Source of the DNA: Mucilaginibacter sp.
GTDB lineage: Bacteria > Bacteroidota > Bacteroidia > Sphingobacteriales > Sphingobacteriaceae
DNA: 42,627 nucleotides
NCBI GenBank assembly: GCA_031292485.1
Contig: JARLHA010000029.1
Location: 1-42,627, forward strand
Direction of reading: 5' to 3'
Each line of letters starts with the position of its first letter. The stretch's first letter is position 1. The notes beneath the pieces were generated by a model that did not search any database, was not told the origin of the DNA, and worked only from the letters and a program-made list of their open reading frames with translations. Below are positions 15,910 through 24,694 of the stretch, piece after piece. Both the position numbers and the translations under genes were made by a program.

Positions 15910-16379
15910 TGAAAAAATTATCTATTACATTTTTAACGCTAACCAGCGTGATGCTGACTTTCGCCAATGCGCTTAATGCTAAAGCTATATCGACTATCAA
16001 ACCTTTGGCAGAGAAGTATCAGCATGAAATTTCATCTGAAAAATTGGTGTTAAATAACGGCGCCAAATGGAAAGTTGACCCTATAACCAACAATAACGTT
16101 AATAACTTAAAGAAAACACTTAAAGGGTTTGATAACGGCACGAACAGATCACTAAAAGCTTATAAAAAAACCGGGGACTACCTACAACAGGGCTTAGTTA
16201 AAATGATAGCTGAATGCAGGATGGAAGGGCCACGTCACATGGCTTTACACAAATGGCTGGAGCCATTAATGGCGCAGGTAGCAAAATTGAATCAAGCATC
16301 AACAAATGCTGCGGCTGTCAAATCAATAATTTTTATACGGTCGCAGTTAAATCGCTATGGCCAGTTTTTTGAATTGTAA
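15909..16379 (+). CDS. Small exported helical protein closing the nos operon
   Basis: 156 residues with a signal peptide (LSITFLTLTSVMLTFANA), no lipobox cysteine, and then a mostly helical body. I do not recognise a family. Visible features: two candidate metal ligands in MIAECRMEGPRHMALHKWLEPLM (Cys, Met and His clustered within 20 residues) and a basic Asn-rich segment before it. It shares its first base with the nosY stop, so it is co-translated with the copper-maturation genes. A periplasmic accessory role, perhaps metal-linked, is inference. Confidence 0.65.
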   Translation: MKKLSITFLTLTSVMLTFANALNAKAISTIKPLAEKYQHEISSEKLVLNNGAKWKVDPITNNNVNNLKKTLKGFDNGTNRSLKAYKKTGDYLQQGLVKMIAECRMEGPRHMALHKWLEPLMAQVAKLNQASTNAAAVKSIIFIRSQLNRYGQFFEL

Positions 16380-16474
16380 ATAATGCTTTATGAGTAGATG
16401 AGTTTTACACCCGGAATACCGTTTTTTGCTAAAATATGATTTGCCGTTTTCTCTGAATAATTATTTATAATTAC

Positions 16475-16493
16475 AAACTCAAGTATTGAGTTT
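16475..16493. promoter_or_regulatory. Palindrome just upstream of the Crp/Fnr gene
   Basis: AAACTCAA-GTA-TTGAGTTT: perfect 8-base arms ending six bases before the ATG. It does not match the TGAT-N4-ATCA boxes. It could be an autoregulatory operator or a leader hairpin affecting the ribosome site. Confidence 0.4.
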
Positions 16494-16498
16494 CAAAG

Positions 16499-17194
16499 AT
16501 GAATGAATTAAAACAGGGATGTAACCTGGAAAAATGTTTTCTGTGCAGTAATACAGTACCGGAATGGCGTGAAACGGTTAACCTTCATAAAAAAAACTTA
16601 AAGTTCAAAAAAGGAGAATCCATTTTCAGGGAAGGCGATAACGTAAAAGGGATGTACTTTGTATATTCCGGGGCGGCAAAAATTCATAAAAAATGGGGAG
16701 ATAATAAAGAAATTATTATAAGATTCGCTGCTAACGGGGCTATTATGGGGCATAGGGGATTGGGGAGTAAAATGGTTTATACCGTATCAGCAACTGCACT
16801 TGAACCGCTGGTTGTTTGCTTTGTCGAGATGGATTTTTTCGCTGCTTCATTAAAGACCAATAACAACCTGACCTATAAATTGATGGTGCTTTTTGCTGAA
16901 GAACTCGAAGAATCAGAAAGGAAAATGAGGGATCTTGCCCATATGCCTGTTAAGGGACGTTTAGCGCAGGCATTAATCACGCTAGTGGAACAGTTCGGAA
17001 AAAACGAGGAAGGATATATCAATTTAGAACTCTCCCGCCATGACCTGGCTTCGTTTGCCGCTGCCACCTATGAAACTGTGTTTCGCGAAATAAAAATATT
17101 GCTTAAAGAACAGGTCATTGAAGTAACCGGTAAAAAGATTAAAATAAGCGACACGGAAAAACTTTTGCAATTAGCTACCGGGATTATTCTGTAA
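16499..17194 (+). CDS. Crp/Fnr family transcriptional regulator with N-terminal cysteines
   Basis: 231 residues. Cys8, Cys13 and Cys16 (CNLEKCFLC) precede the cyclic-nucleotide-type beta-roll (FKKGESIFREGDNVKGMYFVYSGAAKIH), a dimer helix (LFAEELEESERKMRDLAHMPVKGRLAQALI) and a C-terminal winged helix (LSRHDLASFAAATYETVFREIKILL). The N-terminal cysteine group recalls oxygen-sensing FNR, although its spacing (x4, x2) differs from E. coli FNR. Its place at the end of the nos island and the three TGAT-N4-ATCA boxes in the island suggest it activates N2O reduction under low oxygen or NO. It could instead respond to another signal, since related proteins are frequent in Bacteroidota. Confidence 0.88.
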   Translation: MNELKQGCNLEKCFLCSNTVPEWRETVNLHKKNLKFKKGESIFREGDNVKGMYFVYSGAAKIHKKWGDNKEIIIRFAANGAIMGHRGLGSKMVYTVSATALEPLVVCFVEMDFFAASLKTNNNLTYKLMVLFAEELEESERKMRDLAHMPVKGRLAQALITLVEQFGKNEEGYINLELSRHDLASFAAATYETVFREIKILLKEQVIEVTGKKIKISDTEKLLQLATGIIL

Positions 17195-17384
17195 AATGAA
17201 AAATTGAAAAAAAAGGAAAATATTGTAAATAAAACGACTGTCTCAACATAATCTAAACTTTTGTAACTTTATATCGTAAGATTTGTAATTAATCTGCACC
17301 AAAAAAGTGGTTAGTAATTCGGTGCGTAGCACAGCAACAGCCATATAAAGTATTGTAAGCTAGTGGGTCATTAATCGTGTTCGA
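17195..17384. other. Right end of element A, with arm-type site
   Basis: No gene. AGTAATTCGGTGCGTAG (17313-17329), preceded by a TGCACCAAAA-like stretch, matches the sequence right of core 1 (2690-2730), giving element A like-typed arm sites at both ends. A short GACTGTCTCAA (about 17239-17249) resembles an IS end but has no partner here. Confidence 0.5.
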
Positions 17385-17400
17385 TTCCCCTACGGGCTAC
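17385..17400 (+). repeat. Core repeat 2 (putative att site)
   Basis: TTCCCCTACGGGCTAC, preceded by GTGTTCGA so that the T-loop of a tRNA (TTCGATT) is visible here. No D-arm or anticodon arm is found upstream, so only the tRNA 3' end is present. It marks the junction between the nos-bearing element and the next one. Confidence 0.65.
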
Positions 17401-17423
17401 TAAAATCGATGTCAAATCATTCA

Positions 17424-17461
17424 GAAAGCTGTAAATCCTTGATTTACAGCTTTCTTTTTTT
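17424..17461 (+). terminator. Terminator beside core 2
   Basis: Perfect 14-bp stem GAAAGCTGTAAATC / GATTTACAGCTTTC with a three-base loop, followed by a run of T. It has the same position relative to the core as the hairpins after cores 1 and 3 but a different sequence. Confidence 0.8.
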
Positions 17462-17500
17462 TCGGCAAAACCCCATTTTATTCACCAAATCATATAGTTC

Positions 17501-17549
17501 CAGTGAGTAATTCGGTGAGTCGGGAAAGTCAAGCAAATGACTCACTGGA
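17501..17549. repeat. Arm-type inverted repeat, integrase 2 variety
   Basis: CAGTGAGTAATTCGGTGAGT (from 17501) with an inverted TGACTCACTGG at 17538-17548. It differs from the integrase 1/3 variety (GGTGCGTA) by GGTGAGTC and matches the single copy left of core 1 (2518). Confidence 0.5.
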
Positions 17550-17648
17550 AACTCAGTAACTTATTGTATTACAACATGTTCGATTAAAATACATCTTGTA
17601 ACTGAGGTAGCTGTAAACTTAATTTGTCTCACATTTTAAGCTTCTTTT

Positions 17649-18969
17649 ATGGAATTAAATTACAGTCTGCTCTTCTATTTGAAGAAGCCAAAGAACTACA
17701 CCAACGGCGCCACCCCTGTGTACATGCGCTTCACAATCAATGGGATACCGAAAGAATGCGCGACCACCCGGACCGCCGACCCGGAAAAGTGGTGTGCAAA
17801 AACCGGCCGTGAAACCGGAAAAACCGAACCCTCAAGGTTCCTGAATTTTCACCTGGATGACCTACAGCAAAAGGTGCATAATGTCCATGCGCAGATGGTC
17901 AGGGATGACGATGAAATAACCGCCGCTGCCGCGCGGGATAAGTTCCTCGGCAGGGACAAACCGCAGAACTTACCGCAACTTTTGGAGATTTTCCGGTTGC
18001 ACAATACGCAAATGGAGGAACTGATAGGGAAGGAATTCGAGGAAAATACCTTAAAGGGTTATCGCACCTGCTTGCTGCATCTGACCGGCTATATCCAAAA
18101 AAAGTATAAATCGGACGACCTGGCGATCAAGCGGCTTGATTACAATTTTATCAATGATTTTAATCATTATCTGAAATTAGATTGTGGTATTCAGCCTATC
18201 TCTGCTGCTAAGTATTTGAAACACCTGAAAAAGGCAGTTAACAACTACATCCTTAAACCGAAGTTGTTACGGGATAATCCATTTTCAGAATTCAAATCAA
18301 AAGCGAATGTTAAGGAGCGCGAATTTTTAAGCCAGTTGCAGCTTAACCGGCTCATGAAAAAGGATTTTAAAATAGCACGGGTCGCCCATGTGCGCGACAT
18401 ATTTGTGTTTTGCTGTTATACCGGCTTGTCCTATGCTGATGTAAAAAAGCTGACGCGGGGATGAAATTACGACCGGCATTGACGGAGGTAAATGGATATC
18501 TACACATCGGAAGAAAAATGACAACTCCTCCCGCATCCCTTTATTAAAACCTGCGCTGCAAATTATCGCGAAATATAAGGATTATCCGAAATGTGTTAAT
18601 GAGGGCCTTGTTTTGCCAGTTTTAAGTAACCAGAAAATGAACTGTTATTTGAAGGAGATCGCGGATGCCTGTGATATTAAGCAGAACCTGACCTTTCATT
18701 TATCACGGCATACTTTCGCCACCACAATAGCATTGACAAACGGGGTGCCTATTGAAAGCGTAAGTAAGATGCTGGGCCATGTGGATATCAAAACGACGCA
18801 GCATTACGCAAAGGTGATCGATACAAAGGTCAGCCAGGACATGAAAAAACTGAGAAGAAAGCGCCGCTCTTTTGAGCGGCTTTTCTTGTTTATATTGAAG
18901 TATGTTTACTGTATAGGTATTATACTCACATCCTTCAATCAAATTTATATCGGTTATCCTCTGATTTAG
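17649..18969 (+). pseudogene. Tyrosine integrase 2, frameshifted
   Basis: Full-length Bacteroidota-type integrase in two frames. The first (17649-18464) has the arm-binding domain (MELNYSLLFYLKKPKNYTNGATPVYMRFTI), the SAM-like core-binding domain (LLEIFRLHNTQMEELIGKEF ... YNFINDFNHYLKL) and the start of the catalytic domain (CCYTGLSYADVKKLTR). Removing one G from the GGGG at 18457-18460 joins it to the second frame (DEITTGIDGGKW ... HLSRHTFATT ... LGHVDIKTTQHYAKV), which holds the His-x-x-Arg, His and catalytic Tyr motifs. The tail beyond KVSQDMKKLRRK reads through a terminator hairpin and looks non-native. Either a real pseudogene or a homopolymer sequencing error. Confidence 0.85.
18863..18890 (+). 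terminator. Terminator overlapping the end of integrase 2
   Basis: Stem GCCGCTC / GAGCGGC (18863-18869 and 18874-18880) with a TTTT loop and a TTTTCTT tail. It lies inside the last codons of the extended integrase frame, suggesting that the native stop was lost. Confidence 0.6.
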
Positions 18970-19053
18970 ATAATCGTTTTCTTTTGCGTAATCAATTAGC
19001 TACGAAAGGCCATGCCTTGAAATATTGCCTCATTTATTTAATGTCAGGAGTGT

Positions 19054-21135
19054 TTAATTAATAATCTGCGTTAAAGTGATTTTACGAATAAGGCTGCTAC
19101 CCGCATCGGCAACATATATTGTGTTGCCTGCCGCATTAACAGCTATGCCAGTTGGATTATTAAAGCTTGCTGCTTGTCCCTTGCCATCGGTTATGCCTAA
19201 TGCCCCGCTACCGGCAATAGTAGTTACAACACCACCTTGCGTAATACGGCGTATAAGGTTATTTCCCGAATCCGCTATATAAAGATTACCCTGGGCATCA
19301 ACTGCTATGCCTGCCGGTTTGTTGAACGATGCCACAGTTCCGGCCCCATCGCTATTGCCGGATTGAGGCGAGTTACCTGCTGTAGCCGAACCTGCAACAA
19401 GATATTCGGTACCTGTAGCATTTATTTTACAAATACGGTGGTTATGGGTATCAGCTACATACACTGTACCATCGGCTGTGGTTGTAAGCGCATACGGGAA
19501 GGAAAAGAACATACCATTTGTTAAACCAGAGTTATTGCCTACTGAGAATGTGCTGGTTATACCAGCCTCTATTCTACAGATGCTATTCCATTGCGTATTG
19601 GTGTAATAAATTATTTTGCCGTTAGGCACCACTGCAACCCCGGTAGGATTGTTCAGAGGGCCTGATGCTCCATTGTCGGTCACGATAAGACTTATGCTTG
19701 ATACATGGCCACCAGGTGTTATAATACGCAACTGATTGTTTCCGAAATCTGCCACATAAACATTCCCTGCTGCATCTACACTTATACCTGTCGGGTTATT
19801 GAACGAAGCATTTTGCGGGCTACCGTCTACAGCGCCCAGAGCCCCGTTTCCGGCGAATGTAGATACAACACCGTCGGAAGTTATTTTGCGAACGACATTA
19901 TTTTGTGCATCGGCTACAAATAAATTCCCTGACCCATCCAAAGCCAGGCCTGTTGGATGGTTAAAAGTGGCCTGCGTGCCGGCACCATTCACTATGCTAT
20001 TACCACCAAAAAAGGTGCTCACCAAGCCATTAACGCTTATTTTACGAATAGTGACAGAGTAAGTGGTTGAGTTTACATCATATTCGTTACCTAAATAAAA
20101 ATTACCATTCCCGTCAAGGCAGATACCCATCGGAAAATCAAAAGTAGCGGTTGTTAAGTTACCGTCGGCCTGGCCGCTCACGCCACTACCCGCAAAAGTG
20201 CTTACTACACCATTAGCCGTTATTTTACGGATAACATTGTTACCCTGGTCGTCAACAAACAAGTTACCGTTAGCATCTGTTACAATATCTGTCGGATATC
20301 CAAATTCTGCCGACTTGCCCGGCCCGTTTACGAATCCCAAAGTACTTGTACCGGCAAATGTGCTTACTGTGCCGTCGGGTGTTATCTTACGGATACGGCT
20401 ATTCAAGCGTTCAGCAACATATATATTGTCCTGTGCATCCACAGCTAATCCGGCCATGTTAATGAACCTGGCACTAGAACCCTTGCCGTCGGCATATCCC
20501 GGCTGGCTGCTACCTGCAATACTGGTAACCACTCCGGTAGGGTCTATCTTACGTATCATCCACCCATCACTTACATATATATATCCCTTTTTATCAATAG
20601 CTATCCCAGATACATAATCAAATGATGCCGCCGAACCTGTGCCATCAATATGTGCCTCAGTACCGCTGCCCGCTATGGTAGTTACCACGCCGGCCATTGT
20701 TACCCTACGTATACGAAAGTTAACCCGGTCAGCTACGATCAGATCTCCATTGGTATCAAAAACAATGGATGATGGATAGTAGAATTGCGCATTCGTGCCG
20801 ATACCGTCGGCATAACCGTTTTTGCCACTACCTGCAAGGGTTGTCATTACACCTGAAGCATCTATTTTCATTATTACACTATTAAAATAATCGGCTACAT
20901 AAACATTTCCGGCAACATCAACTACAGTAGAGTTTGGCTCGGACAAAGTACTAGGCTGATAATTGTTTACCCCGGCAATTGTACTTACCATGGCGGTCAA
21001 CGTAGTATCACGTTTGGTGGGCTTGTTATTCTTTGTGCTATCACCTGAGTTTGGTGATACGCCTTTTTTTGAACAGGCTGTTAATATCAACAGCAATGAG
21101 ATCAAGAATATATACTTAGAACGAACGTTAGACAT
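19054..21135 (-). CDS. NHL-repeat lipoprotein (12 repeats)
   Basis: 693 residues. A lipoprotein signal ends in LTACS (Cys21), followed by a short Ser/Lys/Asn linker. Twelve tandem units of about 50-60 residues fill the rest, each of the form (S/T)T(I/F)AGSG...DG.G..A.F..P.GI..D..GN.YVAD..N..IRKI...G.V, the NHL beta-propeller repeat. Twelve repeats would build two six-bladed propellers. Such proteins are usually extracellular binding scaffolds. There are no SusC/D or enzyme partners beside it; it is the only intact gene between cores 2 and 3. Codon use and orientation are unremarkable. Substrate unknown. Confidence 0.88.
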   Translation of the reverse strand: MSNVRSKYIFLISLLLILTACSKKGVSPNSGDSTKNNKPTKRDTTLTAMVSTIAGVNNYQPSTLSEPNSTVVDVAGNVYVADYFNSVIMKIDASGVMTTLAGSGKNGYADGIGTNAQFYYPSSIVFDTNGDLIVADRVNFRIRRVTMAGVVTTIAGSGTEAHIDGTGSAASFDYVSGIAIDKKGYIYVSDGWMIRKIDPTGVVTSIAGSSQPGYADGKGSSARFINMAGLAVDAQDNIYVAERLNSRIRKITPDGTVSTFAGTSTLGFVNGPGKSAEFGYPTDIVTDANGNLFVDDQGNNVIRKITANGVVSTFAGSGVSGQADGNLTTATFDFPMGICLDGNGNFYLGNEYDVNSTTYSVTIRKISVNGLVSTFFGGNSIVNGAGTQATFNHPTGLALDGSGNLFVADAQNNVVRKITSDGVVSTFAGNGALGAVDGSPQNASFNNPTGISVDAAGNVYVADFGNNQLRIITPGGHVSSISLIVTDNGASGPLNNPTGVAVVPNGKIIYYTNTQWNSICRIEAGITSTFSVGNNSGLTNGMFFSFPYALTTTADGTVYVADTHNHRICKINATGTEYLVAGSATAGNSPQSGNSDGAGTVASFNKPAGIAVDAQGNLYIADSGNNLIRRITQGGVVTTIAGSGALGITDGKGQAASFNNPTGIAVNAAGNTIYVADAGSSLIRKITLTQIIN

Positions 21136-21195
21136 GTGAATTTTAGTGTAAGTAAATATATCCTTTTTCTAAGATCTTTCATAAATAGTTCGAGA

Positions 21196-21466
21196 ATTGT
21201 CCAGTGTGGGCTGGGATTTAAGTCGATGGGGGCAGGACTTGAACCTTACGAACCAGAATTCCCAAAGTCCTTAATCTCCCAGGTTCTTTTGCTTCTTTTC
21301 TTAAAAAAAAGGAGTCCGTGTTGCAACAACGAAATTTTTATTATGTAAAGTAAAGCCTTGCTAACTTAATTTATGACAAATATATAATAATTTGTAAATC
21401 AATCTATTATTCAAATTCAGGATGCTGCCAACTGCCTTAAGTCCCCTAAAAAGGGGTTCGAAAAGC
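21196..21466. repeat. Third-type element right end, copy 1
   Basis: About 270 bases left of core 3 that resemble 25401-25670 left of core 4, in patches: GTCCA.TG.GG, GAACCA, TTTTGCTT.TTTTC, AAG.AGTCCGTGT, TTTGTAAATCA, ATGCTGC.AAC.GCCTTAA, AAAAAGGGGTTCGAAAAG. The copies are well diverged. Neither the GTGAGTC nor the GTGCGTA arm repeat occurs here, so these ends belong to a different element family from integrases 1-3. Confidence 0.45.
21221..21300 (-). other. tRNA-Pro-like relic
   Basis: Read on the minus strand, this stretch contains CTTTGGGAATTCT (an anticodon-loop-like TTTGGGA, TGG anticodon), AAGGTTCAAGTCCT (T-arm-like) and a 3' end CATCGACT. A D-arm-like AGCAAAAGAACCTGG lies at the right distance. 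The acceptor strands do not pair and the T stem is incomplete, so it is not a working tRNA. It may be a decayed tRNA-Pro(TGG) or chance resemblance. Confidence 0.25.
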
Positions 21467-21482
21467 TTCCCCTACGGGCTAC
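21467..21482 (+). repeat. Core repeat 3 (putative att site)
   Basis: TTCCCCTACGGGCTAC, identical to cores 1 and 2 over 16 bases. The following about 365 bases are closely similar to those after core 1: same order of hairpin (about 21506-21540), arm inverted repeat (21588-21634), -7 element (21701) and integrase start. Confidence 0.65.
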
Positions 21483-21587
21483 AAAAAACAATACCAAAAG
21501 GTGCTAAACCCCTGCAAATCAAAAATTTGCATGGGTTTTTGCTGGCATCAAAACACCCTGTTTTGCACCAAAACGTAACAAAAATAA

Positions 21588-21634
21588 GCGTAATTCGGTG
21601 CGTACCTAAATGGAAAATGAATACGCACCGATTG
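21588..21634. repeat. Integrase arm-type inverted repeat before integrase 3
   Basis: GCGTAATTCGGTGCGTACC (21588-21606) with the inverted copy TACGCACCGATTG (21622-21634). Same variety as at 2714-2760. Confidence 0.5.
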
Positions 21635-21730
21635 CCTATAATCAATTGAATATCAACCTATTAAGCGAGCTAACATCTTGATAAAAGCAGGCTACAAACT
21701 TACTTTTGTTTAACTTTTAAGCTTGTAATT

Positions 21731-22141
21731 ATGAAAAGTAATTTCCACCTGCTTTTTTACATCAGAAAGCAAAAAAACTACAAAGGCGGCGCAATGCCCA
21801 TCTACATGTGCATTACCGTTAATGGCAAACGTGTAGATATGTCCGCAGGCCGCGATTGCGAGCCCGCTAAATGGAACAGTCATGCCGGGCAGGCAACCGG
21901 AACCAGAGCGGAAATCAAGTCCCTTAACAATTGCCCGGACAGCCTGCAAACCAAACTCCGAAATGCGCACCTGACGCTGATTGATACGAATAAGCTGATA
22001 ACCGCTGAAAGTCTACACAATCAATTTACTGGCAAAAATCAAAAAAGCCATTTTTTAATGCAATTATTCAAAGAACATAATACCAAAGCAAAGGCATTAA
22101 TAGGAAACGAATTTTAACGCAATACATTGAAAGGGTATACA
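21731..22141 (+). pseudogene. Tyrosine integrase 3, truncated
   Basis: N-terminal 128 residues of an integrase almost identical at its start to integrase 1: arm-binding domain (MKSNFHLLFYIRKQKNYKGG) and part of the SAM-like domain (LFKEHNTKAKALIGNEF). A TAA at 22115-22117 stops it where relatives continue (compare GKEFEENTLKGY in integrase 2); the frame then reads RNTLKGYT before similarity ends at about 22140, next to the stop of the converging DUF5686 gene. The catalytic domain is deleted. Confidence 0.8.
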
Positions 22142-24694
22142 TTAGAGCCTGAATTGCACCGATATTTTGATGCCAAACCTTTTTGGCCTATTTCCAAATG
22201 AATCTTTGTTGTCAAGATAAGTGAGCCTATGGATGAAGTCAACCCTTAGGAACCGGAAAATGTTTTCTACACCGTACCCTACTTCTGCATAAGGCGCGCT
22301 GGCGAAACTTCGGAGGTTAATGTTATTGTAAAGGGAAATGTTATTTTGGTTGGCCGCCGACATTCCCCCGAACAGGATATTAGCAGTACCAACCAGCCTC
22401 CAGTTGAAATCACGGATCAAGGGGATCGAATTAAATGGCAGGCCTTCAAAATGCTGAGTATAACTTAAACTTGCATATCTGTCACTGGCAAATTCAAAAA
22501 ATCGCATTAAATTAAATGCGTTGGGATTATACAGGAATGTTTCGTTCCCCAGATGGTTTTCTAACAATGGGTAGGGAACGCTGGATGGGATATAACCTGC
22601 GGAAAAGGAATAATTGCCCCGGCCCAAAATGCCCATTTTAAGAGTTTGCGTAATGTTCAGGCTGAATTTATGGTATGTATTATCGCCCGCTAAAAAATTC
22701 CTTAGTCCAAGCGTGTACCTGAAGGTAATTACCGGGTCAGTGACATTTGATTTAAGCCTTACTTGCCTGGTTGTGTTTTCTGATAAAAGCGCCTGTACGC
22801 CCGGCGACCACCTCGATTCAAATTGAAATTCCGAAACAATAAGTTCGTGGCTGATATTATTTACATTCGGTTCCCTGAAACTAAAGGGGAACAAAGGGTT
22901 TAACGACCAGTTAGCATAACTTATTTTTTCTGTAAAACCTCTGAACAGATCCCTGCGGATATACAAAGCCAGGTGGTTTTCGAAAAATACCTTGCTTTTA
23001 CTGATGGATCCGAATCCGGTAAAAGCACCAAAAAGGTTATTACGATGATAAAGATAATTATCGCTTAACAGTGCCACCTGGTTTAAATCATGTTTAAAAC
23101 TGATTCCGGCTTCGGTCCAGTTTTTTCTGGAAATTATGTAATCAACATTTCCACCATATTTGAAGTCATTATCCCCGGTACCATATGCAATATATCCTCC
23201 TAATATCCATTTTTTGTCAAAATCGCTGTTTGTTCTAAATCCCAATCTCAAACGGTTCCCTTCAACGTTGTTATAACTGTAAGTCTGCAAAAATGGTCCC
23301 AGGCTAATCTTCCCTGTTTTGTAGTACCCGTTGATCAACAGGTCGGCAATAGTTATATAATTTTTTACCGCCGGAATATCTTTTACGTCGTTAATCATTC
23401 CGTAAACAGATTTTTCGGCATTGGTTATAGAGTCGGGACGGTTTTTATCCCAAAAAAAATCATCTCTTTTTTCGGCACTGTCGGCTATAACAATCCTTTC
23501 CCTGAAGAAACCTGCCGGGTAGCCTGAATTTACTGTTATATTTTTATTTACCGTATAGGCCTTTGCCAGCAGGCCGCTGGTGTTTTCGCTAATTTGCGCT
23601 ACTTCAACCAGTATTCGATTTTTTGCCGGTAGCCAGGCCCTGCCGGTAGCGCCGTCCATTTGTTGCTGAATTGCGATCCGGTGGATGAAGTTTAAGTTTG
23701 CCGATGGCTCAATGGTTGCTTTGATCAGGTACAATGCATAATTATCTTTGGCTATCCATATTGTTCCGGTAAATGCAAGATCTTTTGCCCTTTTGGGTTT
23801 AAATGAAATTTCATAACATATCTTGCCGTCAACAACCGTATTTCTGTTTTTAAGCTCATAATCGTACCAGCTGTTCCAGCTATCGCTAATGGGCGAAGCA
23901 AAATTTTTACCTGCCGCACTTAAAAAGTTCTCGTAAAAATTATATTGCTGGAAGGTACTGCCTGTTAACTGGGCCATAAGGGTGCCGTCTTCAAAACCTA
24001 CGCCGTTTGTTCGGGTACGTTTTATATTTTCCATTTTTGATGACGGGTTACTTTGATAATAAAGGTCAGAAACAGTTTCCGAAACAAACAGAGGGAGTAC
24101 GGAAGTACGCTCATCGCCCGAAAGTCCCAGACTATCAGCTTTACGTAACACTTTATTAAATCCCTTTTTGTTCAGTAAATTTTCACCCAAATGGCTTGCA
24201 TCAAACTCAATCCTGTTGTAGCTTTCATACTGATAGCTTTTTAAGAATTGCGGATCATTTACCGCTTTGTGCAGGACAACCTCCTTTAGTATCCTCCAGG
24301 CCGGATTAATATATCCCTTGGGGCTTATCCTCACTTCTTCCAGCACATTTGACATCGGCTTTAAAGACATATTTACAGTTTGCTCAAGGCCATTGCTAAT
24401 AGCCACTGACTTCTGAATATAACCCATGCAACTGATGGTTATGGAATCCACTTTTTCCTGTAATTCAAGCCTGTATAAACCATCAAAATCGGTATGGGTA
24501 CCTATGCTGGTACCTTTTACGGCAACTGTGGCAAATGGAATAGATTCACTGGTAGTTAAATCTGTTATTTTACCCTTAACTATTTTTATTTGGGCATTTA
24601 CGAGGAGCGTTTCCGCATTTAAAATCAGAAAACACCACATTACCCTCAGGCACCAACTACTTCCGTTAAATATTAAAGACATATTTCGAAACAA
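22142..24694 (-). CDS. DUF5686 outer-membrane protein with carboxypeptidase-regulatory domain
   Basis: 850 residues. The signal peptide ends near LLVNAQ; next comes a CarboxypepD_reg-like domain (VKGKITDLTTSESIPFATVAVKGTSIGTHTDFDGLYRLEL), then a DUF5686 body (NPAWRILKEVVLHKAVNDP, ISFKPKRAKDLAFTGTIWIAKDNYAL) and a C-terminal beta-barrel with alternating aromatic strands ending in FRL. This fits TonB-receptor-like Bacteroidota envelope proteins of unknown transport function. An internal ATG at 24682 could also be the start. It is the only intact gene between cores 3 and 4. The stop is four bases from where integrase 3 loses similarity, marking a deletion junction. Confidence 0.85.
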   Translation of the reverse strand: MFRNMSLIFNGSSWCLRVMWCFLILNAETLLVNAQIKIVKGKITDLTTSESIPFATVAVKGTSIGTHTDFDGLYRLELQEKVDSITISCMGYIQKSVAISNGLEQTVNMSLKPMSNVLEEVRISPKGYINPAWRILKEVVLHKAVNDPQFLKSYQYESYNRIEFDASHLGENLLNKKGFNKVLRKADSLGLSGDERTSVLPLFVSETVSDLYYQSNPSSKMENIKRTRTNGVGFEDGTLMAQLTGSTFQQYNFYENFLSAAGKNFASPISDSWNSWYDYELKNRNTVVDGKICYEISFKPKRAKDLAFTGTIWIAKDNYALYLIKATIEPSANLNFIHRIAIQQQMDGATGRAWLPAKNRILVEVAQISENTSGLLAKAYTVNKNITVNSGYPAGFFRERIVIADSAEKRDDFFWDKNRPDSITNAEKSVYGMINDVKDIPAVKNYITIADLLINGYYKTGKISLGPFLQTYSYNNVEGNRLRLGFRTNSDFDKKWILGGYIAYGTGDNDFKYGGNVDYIISRKNWTEAGISFKHDLNQVALLSDNYLYHRNNLFGAFTGFGSISKSKVFFENHLALYIRRDLFRGFTEKISYANWSLNPLFPFSFREPNVNNISHELIVSEFQFESRWSPGVQALLSENTTRQVRLKSNVTDPVITFRYTLGLRNFLAGDNTYHKFSLNITQTLKMGILGRGNYSFSAGYIPSSVPYPLLENHLGNETFLYNPNAFNLMRFFEFASDRYASLSYTQHFEGLPFNSIPLIRDFNWRLVGTANILFGGMSAANQNNISLYNNINLRSFASAPYAEVGYGVENIFRFLRVDFIHRLTYLDNKDSFGNRPKRFGIKISVQFRL

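Noticed and set aside
3871..17194. Nitrite or nitric oxide reductase (nirK, nirS, norB) inside the island
   Set aside because: Every gene was checked against the expected motifs. The two histidine-bearing membrane proteins do not show a full NorB pattern and there is no NorC or copper nitrite reductase.
17340..17400. A complete tRNA gene ending at the core repeat
   Set aside because: Only the T-loop and acceptor 3' strand are recognisable; no GGCCCGT or AGCCCGT 5' acceptor, D arm or anticodon arm lies within 90 bases upstream at any of the four cores.
19054..21135. CRISPR-like periodic repeats
   Set aside because: The periodicity comes from the protein-coding NHL repeats; units are diverged and in frame, with no constant repeat and variable spacer structure. 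No CRISPR array was seen anywhere in the window.
22614..22826. Small plus-strand frames within the DUF5686, aminopeptidase and amidohydrolase genes
   Set aside because: They are shadows in other frames of well-supported long genes, with no ribosome site or recognisable sequence.
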